DNA from: Tautonia plasticadhaerens
GTDB taxonomy: Bacteria; Planctomycetota; Planctomycetia; Isosphaerales; Isosphaeraceae
NCBI RefSeq assembly: GCF_007752535.1
Contig: NZ_CP036426.1
Location: 7,068,001 to 7,132,000, forward strand
Reading direction: 5' to 3'
DNA length: 64,000 nucleotides
Part shown: positions 26,285 through 34,982 of the stretch, in pieces
How positions within the stretch are numbered: the stretch's first letter is position 1
Layout of the letters: each line of letters opens with the position of its first letter
Notes under the pieces: generated by a model
What the model saw: only the letters and a program-made list of their open reading frames with translations
Told to the model about the DNA's origin: nothing
The model's database searches: none
Made by a program: the position numbers and the translations under genes

Positions 26285-27220
26285 ATGACCGAGCCCGCAC
26301 CCGCACCCGAGTTCGACCTCGGCCCCGCCGAGCGGGAGAACGCCGAGACGCTGATCGCCCTCGCCCTCGCCGAGGATCTGGGAGACCTCGGCGACCTGAC
26401 CGGGGAGGCCACCATCCCGGCCGACGCCATCGGCTCCGCCCGCTTCGTGTCGAGGCAGGACGGCGTCCTGGCGGGCCTTCCCGTGGTGGCGCTGCTGGCC
26501 GCCCGCTTCGGCCTGGTCGACGGGTTCGAGCCGGTGCTCCGGGACGGCGACCCGATCCGCCCCGGGGCCGTCATCGCCCGGATTTCCGGCCCCATGCGCC
26601 CGATCCTGGCGATGGAGCGGACGGCGTTGAACTTCCTCCAGCGCCTCTCCGGGGTCGCCAGCCTCACGGCCCGCTTCGTCTCGGCCGTCTCCGGCACCGG
26701 GGCGACGATCCTCGACACCCGCAAGACGACCCCGGGATGGCGGCTCCTGGAGAAGTACGCCGTCCGGTGCGGAGGAGGCCGGAACCACCGGGTCGGCCTG
26801 TATGACGCCATCCTGATCAAGGACAACCACCTCGCCTGGCTCGCCCCGAGCGGCGACCCGATCGGCCGGGCCGTCGCCGCCGCCCGTCGGGTGGCCCCGG
26901 TGGGGACCGTGGTCGAGGTCGAGGTCGACTCGCTCGACCAGCTCGACCGGGCCCTCACCTGCCGGCCGGACGTCGTCCTGCTCGACAACTTCCCCCCCGA
27001 CCGCCTGGTCGAGGCCGTCCGACGCCGGGACGAGGCCGCGCCCGGGGTCTTGCTGGAGTCGTCCGGCGGGATCACGCTCGACACCGTGGCCGAGGTGGCG
27101 AGGACCGGCGTCGACCGGATCAGCGTCGGCGCCCTGACGCACTCGGCCCCGGCGCTGGACATCGCCCTCGACGAGGACGCCCCCGGCGACGGGCCCCCGG
27201 ACCCGAGGCGCCTCGGGTGA
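26285..27220 (+). CDS. nadC: Nicotinate-nucleotide pyrophosphorylase (quinolinate phosphoribosyltransferase)
   Basis: A 311-residue enzyme that converts quinolinate and PRPP to nicotinate mononucleotide in de novo NAD synthesis. Family marks are ALAEDLGDLGDLTG near 27-40, ALNFLQRLSGVAS, LDTRKTTPGWRLLEKYAV, CGGGRNHRVGLYDAILIKDNH, and the C-terminal VLLESSGGITLDTVAEVA with ISVGALTHSAPALDI. An acidic tail of about 15 residues follows. nadA and nadB are not in the window. Confidence 0.97.
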   Translation: MTEPAPAPEFDLGPAERENAETLIALALAEDLGDLGDLTGEATIPADAIGSARFVSRQDGVLAGLPVVALLAARFGLVDGFEPVLRDGDPIRPGAVIARISGPMRPILAMERTALNFLQRLSGVASLTARFVSAVSGTGATILDTRKTTPGWRLLEKYAVRCGGGRNHRVGLYDAILIKDNHLAWLAPSGDPIGRAVAAARRVAPVGTVVEVEVDSLDQLDRALTCRPDVVLLDNFPPDRLVEAVRRRDEAAPGVLLESSGGITLDTVAEVARTGVDRISVGALTHSAPALDIALDEDAPGDGPPDPRRLG

Positions 27221-27250
27221 GCCTGCAATTCGGATTCCGATGCCGGTGAT

Positions 27251-27280
27251 TTGACACCGCCGCCGATCGCGGCCTAGGGT
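27251..27280 (+). promoter_or_regulatory. Candidate promoter, upstream of two
   Basis: A perfect TTGACA (27251-27256) is 18 bp from TAGGGT (27275-27280), starting 31 bp after nadC. It opens a 339-bp gap without a gene; the rest of the gap is GC-rich and holds a second promoter at 27475-27504. The start codon at 27560 would leave a leader of about 270 nt from this one. Confidence 0.4.
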
Positions 27281-27474
27281 TCCGGCGTCGGGGGTGTTGG
27301 TTGCCCCCGGCCCGGCCCGGAAACGGGCCGGAGAGTCGCCGGCCCCGGTCGGCGCGACGCATCGGGGGACGGTGCCTTTGGGGAGGGGCACCGGCTCCTC
27401 GGGGGGGCGGGGGAGGTGCACCGGATGCACCGAGGGGCCCCCGCCCCCCTCCTCGATCCCGGCCGCTCGCCCCC

Positions 27475-27504
27475 TTGGAAGGGCGGGCCCCGGGCTGCTA
27501 GACT
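27475..27504 (+). promoter_or_regulatory. Candidate promoter of the HEAT/TPR protein gene
   Basis: TTGGAA (27475-27480) and TAGACT (27499-27504) are 18 bp apart, 56 bp before the ATG at 27560. The TAGACT -10 recurs elsewhere in the window. Confidence 0.5.
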
Positions 27505-27559
27505 CGATCGCGACGGCGAGGGGAACGGACCCGGACCGACTCGCGATGGAGCCCGATCG

Positions 27560-28366
27560 ATGACCGTCGCCCCGACCGAGCGCCCGACCTCGACCCGCCG
27601 ACCTGCCGGCGCGTCGACCCGGCCCTCGGCCTCGGCGTTCGTCTGCCTGCTCGCCGCCGGGATGAGCCCGGCGACCGCCCTCGAGAACCCTCCCGACCGA
27701 GGCAACCCGGCCATGAACGAGCCCGGCCGGCAACCGCTCCTCGCCACCTACTACGAGCAGCTCGACAGGGACGGCGACCTCGACGCCTTCCGGGCCGCCG
27801 TGGAGTCCCGATACTCCGAGGGGACCCTCTGCCGGCTCGTCCATGCAAATGACGTCCGGGCCCGACGCTCGGCCGTCATCGCCCTGGGCCTCTCCGGCGG
27901 CTGGGGCTGCAACGCCTCGCTCGCCTCCGCCCTGGCCGACGACGACCCGATCGTCCGGGACCAGGCGAGGAAGTCGCTCTGGGCGGTCTGGTACCGCGCC
28001 GATTCGCCGGAGAACAACGACCGGCTCCGCTCCGTCGCCGAGCTGATCGGCCGGGGCCTGCTGGACGACGCCCGGCGCGCCGCCTCGGACCTGATCCGAT
28101 ACGCCCCCGGCTTCGCCGAGGCGTACAACCAGCGGGCGATCGCCCATTTCTTCTCGGGCCGGTTCGCCGAGAGTGCCGACGACTGCCGGCGGGTCCTGGA
28201 GCTGAACCCCTACCACGTCGGCGCCCTCGACGGCCTGGCCGGCTCCTACCTGAAGCTCGGCCGCCCCGACCTGGCGCTGGAGACATACCGCCGGGCCCTG
28301 AAGCTCCAGCCGCACAGCGAGGCGCTCCGGAGGACCGTCGAATCCCTGGAATCGGGCCCCCGATGA
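27560..28366 (+). CDS. HEAT-like and TPR repeat protein
   Basis: A 268-residue protein from the ATG at 27560 (GGAG 8 nt upstream); an ATG at 27713 is an alternative that drops a weakly hydrophobic leader. Residues about 95-145 resemble a HEAT-type unit (RARRSAVIALGLSG, then LADDDPIVRDQARKSLWAVW). Residues about 165-260 form two to three TPR units (AYNQRAIAHFFSGRFAESADDC, LDGLAGSYLKLGRPDLALETY). Such repeats mediate protein contacts, and the partner is unknown. It precedes hrpB by 85 bp. Confidence 0.8.
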   Translation: MTVAPTERPTSTRRPAGASTRPSASAFVCLLAAGMSPATALENPPDRGNPAMNEPGRQPLLATYYEQLDRDGDLDAFRAAVESRYSEGTLCRLVHANDVRARRSAVIALGLSGGWGCNASLASALADDDPIVRDQARKSLWAVWYRADSPENNDRLRSVAELIGRGLLDDARRAASDLIRYAPGFAEAYNQRAIAHFFSGRFAESADDCRRVLELNPYHVGALDGLAGSYLKLGRPDLALETYRRALKLQPHSEALRRTVESLESGPR

Positions 28367-28451
28367 GCCCGCCCCCGGCCCGGCCGAGATGCCCGGCAGA
28401 GGCGGGGACCGCGAGGTCGATGCGCCCGATCCCCCTCCCCACCCCCGTCGC

Positions 28452-31025
28452 ATGATCCCCCTGCCGATCGACCCCCGATTGCCCGAGATCGTCGACGCGA
28501 TCCGGCGGCACCGCTCGCTCGTCCTCGTCGCCGAGCCGGGGGCGGGCAAGACGACCCGGGTGCCCCCCGCCCTGCTCGACGCCGGGCTGCTCGGGCCCGA
28601 GCACCCGAACCTGGTCGTCCTCCAACCCCGACGAGTGGCCGCCCGGGCGACCGCCTCCCGGATCGCCGACGAGCGCAGCTGGACCCTGGGCGAGGAGGTC
28701 GGATACCTCGTCCGCTTCGAGCGCAAGGTCGGTCCCAGGACCCGGCTCCGGGTGGCCACCGAGGGGATCCTGACCCGGCAGCTGCTGGCCGACCCGGGGC
28801 TGGACGGGGTCGGCGCCGTGGTGCTCGACGAGTTCCACGAGCGGAGCGTGCACACCGACCTGGCCGTCGCCCTGCTCCGGGAGGTCCGGGAGGCGCTCCG
28901 GGAGGATCTGATCCTCGTCGTGATGTCCGCCACGCTCGACGCCGGGCCCGTCTCTCGATTCCTCGACGCGCCGGTCCTGAAGATCGAGGGCCGGACGTTC
29001 CCGGTCGCCGTCTCCTACCGCGCCTCCGACGGCTCCCCCCTGCCCGACCGCGTCGCCGCCGCCGTCCGGGAGGCCCTGGACGCGCCCGACGACCCGGGGG
29101 ACGTCCTCGCCTTCCTGCCCGGGGCCGAGGAGATCCGCCGGGCCGCCCGACTCCTGGAGCCGGCCGCCTCCTCCGGCGGGTTCGCCGTGCTGCCGCTCCA
29201 CGGCTCCCTCCCGAGTGACGAGCAGGACGTGGCCCTCCGGCCCCTCGACCGGCGCAAGGTGGTGCTGGCGACGAACATCGCCGAGACCTCGCTGACGATC
29301 GACGGCGTCCGGACCGTGATCGACGGCGGCCTGGCCCGGTTCGCCTCCTCCGACCCCGCCCGGGGGCTCGACCGCCTGGAACTCGCCCGGATCAGCCGGG
29401 CCTCGGCCGACCAGCGGGCCGGACGGGCCGGGCGGACCGCCCCCGGCCGCTGCGTCCGCCTCTGGGCCGAGCGGGAGACCCGGGGCATGGCCCCCTTCGA
29501 CCCCCCCGAGGTCCGCCGGGTCGACCTCGCCGCCGCCGCCCTCACCCTGCACGCCTGGGGGGCCACCGACCCCCGACGCTTCCCCTGGTTCGAGCCCCCC
29601 TCCCCCGAGATGCTCGACGCCGCCGAATCGCTGCTGCTCCAACTCGGGGCCGTCGAGCCCGGATCCGGCCGGGTGACGCCGACCGGCGAGGCGATGCTGG
29701 CCCTCCCCGTCCACCCGAGGCTCGCCCGGCTGCTGATCGCCGCCGCCGGATTCGGCGCGATCGAGCTTGGCGCCGCCGCCGCCGCCTTGCTCTCGGAGAA
29801 GGATTTTTCGATCCGACGGGGTCCGGTCCCCGGGGCCCGAGCCCCCGAGGTCCATTCCCGCTCCGACGTGCTCGTCCGTCTCGACCTGCTGGCCGAGGCC
29901 GAGCGCGTCGGCTTCAAACCCGGCCGGATGGACCTCCGAATCGACCCCCATGCCGCCCGGGCGGTGGCCCGGGCCCGGGACGACCTGCTGCGGGCCTGCC
30001 GGCGCCGCGATCGGCTCCCGGAAGGTCCCAGGGCGACCGACCCCGACGAGGCCCTGCTGCGTGCCCTGCTGCTCGCCTTCCCCGACCGGGTCGCCCGCCG
30101 CCGGGCCCCAGGCGACCCGACCGGGAGGATGGTCGGCGGCCGGGGGGTCCGGCTCGAACCGGAGTCGGCGGTCCGGGACGACGCCCTGTTCCTCGCCCTC
30201 GACGCCCGGGAAGACCGCCGGGGCCCCGGCCCCCTGGAACTCCGGGTGCGGATCGCCAGCGCCGTCGAGCCCTCCTGGCTGGAATCGCAGTTCCCCGGGG
30301 ACTTCCATCGGGAGGAGGTCGTCCGCCTCGATGAATCGAAGGGCCGGGTCATCGGCCTGGCGATCGAACGCTACCGGGATCTCGTCCTCCGCGAGGCTCC
30401 CACGGGATCCGTCGACCCGACCCGGGCGGCCGAGGCGCTGGCCGACGCCCTCGCCCCGCGGGCCCCGGAACTCGTCCGCTCGAACGAGGCCGCCTGCTCC
30501 TGGCTCGATCGCGTCTCGTTCCTCCGCCGGTGGGTCCCCGAGGCCGACCTCCCCGCCTTCGGCCCCGACGACCTCGCCGAGGTCGTCCGCTTCGCCTGCA
30601 TCGGCAAGCGATCCGAGGACGAGGTCCGACGCTCCCCGATCGTCTCGCTGCTCCAGGGCCGCCTGACCCCCGTCCAGCTCCGCCTGCTGGCCGAGGAAGC
30701 CCCCGAGGTGATCGAGGTCCCCAGTGGCAGCCGGCATCGCGTCTCCTACGAGGGAGACGGCCCCCCGGTTCTGGCCGTCCGCCTGCAAGAGCTGTTCGGC
30801 TGGCCCGAGGCCCCCCGGCTGGCCCGGGGCCGGGTCGCGGTCCTCCTCCACCTGCTCGGGCCGAACTTCCGCCCGGTCCAGGTCACCGACGACCTCCGGA
30901 GCTTCTGGACGACCACCTACCACCAGGTCCGCAAGGACCTCCGCAACCGGTACCCCCGCCACTCCTGGCCCGAGGACCCTCGGGACGCCCCTCCCGAGGC
31001 CAAGGGGGGCCGTCGGCGATCCTGA
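28452..31025 (+). CDS. hrpB: ATP-dependent helicase HrpB
   Basis: An 857-residue DEAH-box-type helicase from the ATG at 28452, whose IDPRLPEIVDAIRRH start matches the family; the upstream in-frame ATG at 28389 is less likely. Motifs are PGAGKTTRVPPALLD (I), VVLDEFHERSVHTDL (II, DEFH), SATLDAG (III), LATNIAETSLTI (V) and QRAGRAGR (VI). A C-terminal HrpB domain with WPEAPRLARGRVAVLLHLLGPNFRPVQVT-like sequence completes it. The cellular role of HrpB is poorly defined in bacteria. It ends 90 bp from a convergent gene. Confidence 0.96.
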   Translation: MIPLPIDPRLPEIVDAIRRHRSLVLVAEPGAGKTTRVPPALLDAGLLGPEHPNLVVLQPRRVAARATASRIADERSWTLGEEVGYLVRFERKVGPRTRLRVATEGILTRQLLADPGLDGVGAVVLDEFHERSVHTDLAVALLREVREALREDLILVVMSATLDAGPVSRFLDAPVLKIEGRTFPVAVSYRASDGSPLPDRVAAAVREALDAPDDPGDVLAFLPGAEEIRRAARLLEPAASSGGFAVLPLHGSLPSDEQDVALRPLDRRKVVLATNIAETSLTIDGVRTVIDGGLARFASSDPARGLDRLELARISRASADQRAGRAGRTAPGRCVRLWAERETRGMAPFDPPEVRRVDLAAAALTLHAWGATDPRRFPWFEPPSPEMLDAAESLLLQLGAVEPGSGRVTPTGEAMLALPVHPRLARLLIAAAGFGAIELGAAAAALLSEKDFSIRRGPVPGARAPEVHSRSDVLVRLDLLAEAERVGFKPGRMDLRIDPHAARAVARARDDLLRACRRRDRLPEGPRATDPDEALLRALLLAFPDRVARRRAPGDPTGRMVGGRGVRLEPESAVRDDALFLALDAREDRRGPGPLELRVRIASAVEPSWLESQFPGDFHREEVVRLDESKGRVIGLAIERYRDLVLREAPTGSVDPTRAAEALADALAPRAPELVRSNEAACSWLDRVSFLRRWVPEADLPAFGPDDLAEVVRFACIGKRSEDEVRRSPIVSLLQGRLTPVQLRLLAEEAPEVIEVPSGSRHRVSYEGDGPPVLAVRLQELFGWPEAPRLARGRVAVLLHLLGPNFRPVQVTDDLRSFWTTTYHQVRKDLRNRYPRHSWPEDPRDAPPEAKGGRRRS

Positions 31026-31115
31026 TGATCCGGACAAATCTCAAGAATTGCTGAATCGGCCGGCCCTCGCCGAGTGGGGCCGAGTGGCCCGGGCGACCTC
31101 ACCGTACGGGATCGG

Positions 31116-31526
31116 TCAGGGGCCGGCCCGGGTGTAGACGGCGAGTTGGTTCGGGCTGTCCGGCCCGGCGAGGAACTCGGTCGGCCGATCGCCCCGGGAG
31201 TTCGTGCAGAGGGTGAGCGTGTCGCCCTCCAGCGTGAAGATGCCCGGGATCGTCTGGAGATCCTCGACCCGGGTCAGGTCGATCGCGCCGGGATCGGTCG
31301 AGGCGTCGAACCGGGAAATGATGCTCAGCATCGGCTCGGCATCGCCGAAGGATTGGGTCACGAGATACCCCGCGATCGCCAGGCGACGGCCGGGGTCTTG
31401 CTCCCCGGAGTATCGCTTGCCGGCGTAGTCCAGGGACTGGAAGACCCACTCCCCTTCGAGTGCCCCCAGGCCGGCCTTCGGTTCATCCACGACCGTCAAG
31501 GCAGTGAAGAGCAGTAGAGACAGCAT
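31116..31526 (-). CDS. TIGR03067-domain secreted protein
   Basis: A 136-residue protein with GGAGG 5 nt upstream of its ATG. The first 14 residues are hydrophobic (MLSLLLFTALTVV), a short signal sequence. The rest fits the planctomycete TIGR03067 domain: LEGEWVFQSLDYAGK, then AIDLTRVEDLQTIPGIFTLEGDTLTLC and RPTEFLAGPDSPNQLAVYTR. These are small lipocalin-like beta-barrel proteins of unknown function. It lies 90 bp upstream (coordinate-wise) of the PIG-L gene end, on the same strand. Confidence 0.87.
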   Translation of the reverse strand: MLSLLLFTALTVVDEPKAGLGALEGEWVFQSLDYAGKRYSGEQDPGRRLAIAGYLVTQSFGDAEPMLSIISRFDASTDPGAIDLTRVEDLQTIPGIFTLEGDTLTLCTNSRGDRPTEFLAGPDSPNQLAVYTRAGP

Positions 31527-31616
31527 GGCGACCTCCGATTCATGACGTGAGACCTCGGACGATCAAGATCGGCGTCGATCGGCTCGTCGATGTCCCCGAT
31601 CAATCAACGGTCCGAC

Positions 31617-32396
31617 TCAACGGGTCCCACCCCGCCCGTCCTGTCCAACCAGTTCCAGCAACCGATTCCCCTGCGGATACGGATGCCCCTTGTAGAGCCG
31701 GAACCCCTCCGCGTAGGGCACGCCGATCTCGGCCCCCCGGTGCCTCGACCAGTGCTCCTGGCTGACCAGGTATTCGTCGATGCCATGCTGCCGGAGCAGC
31801 CAGTTGCGCTGGCTGGCGTGGCATTCGAGCATCCGGCGCTTGAGGTCGAAGACTTCCGTCACGTCGACGAGGAAGTCCGGGGGGACCGGGTTCCCCTCGC
31901 GATCCTTCCCCTCCAGGGGGTCGACGAGGTAGAGGAGCGGGATCCGCTCCAGGGCCGGGGCGGGTTCCCACTGCTTCGTGGCGTAGTTGGGGATCGGGGC
32001 GATGAAGCAGGAGTCCCGGACGAGCAGGTGGGTGGCCTCGTGGTCGGCCAGGTAGTCGGCCGGGGGGGCGGTCAGGATCAGGTCGGGGCGGGTGCGGCGG
32101 AGGAACTCGACGACCCGGCGTCGGGACGCGTCGTCGCTGAAGAGGGAGAGGTCCCGGAACTCCAGGCAGTGATACTCGGCGCCCAGGAGGTCGGCCGCCG
32201 CCCTGGCCTCCGCCCGTCGGATGTCGGCGATCGTCTCGGCGTCGTGCTCGACCGAGCCGCAGTCGCCGGGGGCCATGGTGGCGATCGTGAGGTGGCACCC
32301 GGCCCGGCCCAGCAGGGCGAGCGTGCCGGCACACTGGAACTCGACGTCGTCCGGGTGGGCGTGGATCGCCAGGACGCGGACCGGGGCATCGGCCAT
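31617..32396 (-). CDS. Cytoplasmic PIG-L/LmbE family deacetylase
   Basis: A 259-residue protein without signal peptide. The zinc site is seen in AIHAHPDDVEFQCAGTL (residues 10-26) and in PPADYLADHEATHLLVRD (about 110-127). The family includes GlcNAc-PI, mycothiol and bacillithiol-precursor deacetylases. The C-terminal region (KRRMLECHASQRNWLLRQHG) is typical of LmbE-like planctomycete members. The substrate is unknown. It is divergent from lexA across 287 bp. Confidence 0.93.
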   Translation of the reverse strand: MADAPVRVLAIHAHPDDVEFQCAGTLALLGRAGCHLTIATMAPGDCGSVEHDAETIADIRRAEARAAADLLGAEYHCLEFRDLSLFSDDASRRRVVEFLRRTRPDLILTAPPADYLADHEATHLLVRDSCFIAPIPNYATKQWEPAPALERIPLLYLVDPLEGKDREGNPVPPDFLVDVTEVFDLKRRMLECHASQRNWLLRQHGIDEYLVSQEHWSRHRGAEIGVPYAEGFRLYKGHPYPQGNRLLELVGQDGRGGTR

Positions 32397-32683
32397 TTCG
32401 GGGGTCGCTCCGTGCTCACTCGGGGTCGGGTCAACGCCCCCGATCCTGCCGGAACCCCCCGGGAGTTGCCAGCCGCCCCCATCGAAAAAATCCGGAAAAT
32501 GTTCTCGCGTGCGCTAGACGACCGTTGTACACTTGCCATTCAAAGGGTCAGTTGGTGATCGTCCGTGTCGTGGTGGCACGCCCCCGGGCCGCATCATCAC
32601 CACCCTCGGACGCCAAGGACGGTCCGGCGACCCCGAGCAGGACGCGGAACCGTCTCGACCCGATCCGAACCGGAGGCAGACCG

Positions 32684-33301
32684 ATGGCCGACCTCGACGC
32701 CTTGACCCCCCGCCAGCGCGAGATCTACGACTTCATCCGCAGCAAGATCCACGGCCGGGGGTACGGGCCCACCGTCCGGGAGATCGGCGAGGCGTTCGAG
32801 ATCAAGAGCCCCAACGGGGTGATGTGCCACCTCAAGGCCCTGCAGAAGAAGGGCCTGATCTCCCGGGAGCCGAACATGTCCCGGGCCATCCAGCTGTTGA
32901 CCGAACCCGCCACCGCCCCGGCCAAGGGCGGCGGCGGCGTCCCGCTGCTCGGCCGGATCGCCGCCGGGGCGCCGATCGAGGCGATCGAGCAGGCCGACGA
33001 GGTCGTCGACTTCGAGGACTGGGAGGGCCGGGACGACAAGTTCGCGCTGCGAGTCACCGGCGAGTCGATGATCGAGGAGCACATCGCCGACGGCGACTAC
33101 GTGATCATCAAGCGGGCCGAGACGGCGCGGGATGGCCAGATCGTCGCCGTCCGGGACGACGACGGCGAGGCGACCCTCAAGCGGTTCTTCCGCGAGAAGA
33201 ATCGGGTCCGCCTGGAACCGGCAAACAGCACCATGAAGCCGATCTTCCGCCCCAAGGTCGACATCCTCGGCGTGCTCGTCGGCGTCGTCCGACGTTACTG
33301 A
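32684..33301 (+). CDS. lexA: LexA repressor
   Basis: A 205-residue protein from the ATG at 32684 with GGAGG 8 nt upstream. The N-terminal winged helix has LTPRQREIYDFIRSKIHGRGYGPTVREIG. The cleavage site is RIAAGAP (Ala94-Gly95), and the catalytic dyad is Ser128 in GESMIEEHIADGD and Lys166 in ATLKRFF. It represses DNA-damage genes and self-cleaves on RecA activation. All residues are intact, unlike the S24-like regulator at 1470. A relatively AT-rich stretch at 32480-32545 upstream contains a TACACT at 32528-32533 but no convincing -35 or LexA box. Confidence 0.97.
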   Translation: MADLDALTPRQREIYDFIRSKIHGRGYGPTVREIGEAFEIKSPNGVMCHLKALQKKGLISREPNMSRAIQLLTEPATAPAKGGGGVPLLGRIAAGAPIEAIEQADEVVDFEDWEGRDDKFALRVTGESMIEEHIADGDYVIIKRAETARDGQIVAVRDDDGEATLKRFFREKNRVRLEPANSTMKPIFRPKVDILGVLVGVVRRY

Positions 33302-33482
33302 GCACCCGGCCCTCGCTGCCGCCGCCCCGGGGGTGGACGACTGCCGTAACCGGCCTGTCCGCCCCGGTGTGTCGCGGTTATGCTCGGGTGGTCCCGACCG
33401 TGATCGACTCGCCCCCGGGCGGGCCGATCCGGCCGGGCTCATCAGTCCACGCTTGCTCGCTGCCCTCGGATCGAGGAGACGG

Positions 33483-34028
33483 ATGCCTCCCTTCGAACTG
33501 TCCTCCGATGATGTGGTGATCGCCAACGAAGGCATGAACCCGCCCGACCCGGCCGCGCCGGACGACCTCGTCCAGCTCTTCACCGACGGGGCCTGTAGCG
33601 GCAATCCCGGCCCCGGCGGCTGGGGCTTCATGCTCCGCCACCCCGCCTCCGGCACCGTCCGGTGCGATTCGGGGGCCGAGCCCCAGACGACCAACAATCG
33701 GATGGAGCTGATGGGGGCGATCAAGGGCCTGGAGGCCCTGAACCGTCGCGTCACCGTCGCGCTGGTCACCGACAGCCAGTACCTCGCCAAGGGCATCAAG
33801 GAATGGATGCCCAACTGGAAGCGCAACGGCTGGATGCGGAAGGAGCGGGGCCAGCTGAAGCCCGTCTCCAACGAGGACCTCTGGCGACGGATCGACGAGC
33901 TGGTGGCGGCCCAGGACGTCCGGGTCGAGCACGTCCTCGGCCATCGGGGGCATCCCGAGAACGAGGCGGTCGACCGGCTGGCCGTCGCCGCGATCAAGTC
34001 CCTGACGGCCGCCGGCCGGCTCGACTGA
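33483..34028 (+). CDS. rnhA: Ribonuclease HI
   Basis: A 181-residue protein from the ATG at 33483 (GAGGAG upstream); an ATG at 33534 is possible. The RNase H catalytic acids are all present: Asp in LFTDGACSGNPGPGGWG, Glu in TTNNRMELMGAI, Asp in LVTDSQYLAKGI and Asp in GHRGHPENEAVDRLA, the last preceded by the flexible-loop His. KRNGWMRKERGQLKPVSNEDLW forms the handle region. It cleaves RNA in RNA-DNA hybrids. It ends 20 bp from the convergent Memo-like gene. Confidence 0.97.
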   Translation: MPPFELSSDDVVIANEGMNPPDPAAPDDLVQLFTDGACSGNPGPGGWGFMLRHPASGTVRCDSGAEPQTTNNRMELMGAIKGLEALNRRVTVALVTDSQYLAKGIKEWMPNWKRNGWMRKERGQLKPVSNEDLWRRIDELVAAQDVRVEHVLGHRGHPENEAVDRLAVAAIKSLTAAGRLD

Positions 34029-34048
34029 CCGAAGTCGGGGACGGCCGT

Positions 34049-34846
34049 TCAGGAGGCCCCGGACGGCCCGATCGCGAACGCCCCGTAGCCGACGACCCGG
34101 TCGGGGGGACCGCCGGACTCCCCGGAATTGCGGAGGGCCAGGGTCTTCACCCCCAGACCCCGCCCCCGCGCGGCGATCAGGAGCCCGGCGATCGCCCTCC
34201 TCCCGCAGGCCGAGCCCTCTGCGAGCCGATCCGGTTCGAGGGCCTCGATCGCGTCGGCCGTCTGCCGGTCGATCCGACTCGCCTCGTCCGCCTGGTGGAA
34301 ATGGCTGAGGTCCGAGGAGACGACGATCACCGTCTCCTCGCCCCCCCAGAGCCGATCGATCACCTCGGCCACCTCGCCCGGGGTGCATCGCCCCACCAGG
34401 AACGGGGCGATTTCAAACCGATCGAGCACGACCTGGAGCATCGGCAATTCGACCTCCAACGCGTGGTCGACCCGATGCGCCCGGTCGTCGACCGACACCT
34501 GGGGCAGATCCGCCACCGCCTCGATCGCCCCGCGGTCCACCGGCACGACGCCGATCGGCGTCTCGAACCCTTCGGCCCGGGTGGTTGCTAGCCCGAGGAC
34601 CCGGGAATGGGCCGTCCCCAGCAGCACGACCCTCCGGATCCGGCCTCGACCCGCCCTCAGAGTCGCCATCGCCAAGGCGGCCACCGCCCCGGAGAAGGCG
34701 TATCCCGCGTGCGGGGCGATGAGGGCCTTCGGCGTCTCGGCTCCGGCGGGGCCGGCCCCATCGATCAGGGCCTTGACCACCGTGCGAAGCCGTTCCGGGT
34801 CACTCGGGAAGAAGCGGCCGGCCGCCGCGGGGGGGCGGATGAGCAT
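34049..34846 (-). CDS. amrB: Memo-like AmmeMemoRadiSam system protein B
   Basis: A 265-residue protein matching the MEMO1 family: PPAAAGRFFPSDPERL at the start, ALIAPHAGYAFSGAVAA (residues about 42-58), VVLLGTAHS, DDRAHRVDHALEVELPMLQ, VVSSDLSHFHQ and RNSGESGGPPDRVVGYGAFA. The conserved His and Asp residues resemble those of extradiol dioxygenase-like folds. It is divergent (136 bp) from the radical SAM partner, which defines an AmmeMemoRadiSam locus. An AMMECR1-domain protein A is not present in the window. Confidence 0.93.
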   Translation of the reverse strand: MLIRPPAAAGRFFPSDPERLRTVVKALIDGAGPAGAETPKALIAPHAGYAFSGAVAALAMATLRAGRGRIRRVVLLGTAHSRVLGLATTRAEGFETPIGVVPVDRGAIEAVADLPQVSVDDRAHRVDHALEVELPMLQVVLDRFEIAPFLVGRCTPGEVAEVIDRLWGGEETVIVVSSDLSHFHQADEASRIDRQTADAIEALEPDRLAEGSACGRRAIAGLLIAARGRGLGVKTLALRNSGESGGPPDRVVGYGAFAIGPSGAS

Positions 34847-34982
34847 GGGGGCGGTCCTCTCGGGTGGGGATTAGGGGCGATCCGCTCGGGGCTGCCGATC
34901 GTATGATTCCAAGGTGCGTCCCGGTCGAAGGTCCGGGGGCGACCGCCCACCTCGACGGATCCCGCCCCGGGAGCTTCGGATC

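Noticed and set aside
32500-32545. Possible LexA box or promoter upstream of lexA
   Set aside because: A TACACT is present, but no -35 at proper spacing and no recognisable LexA operator dyad.
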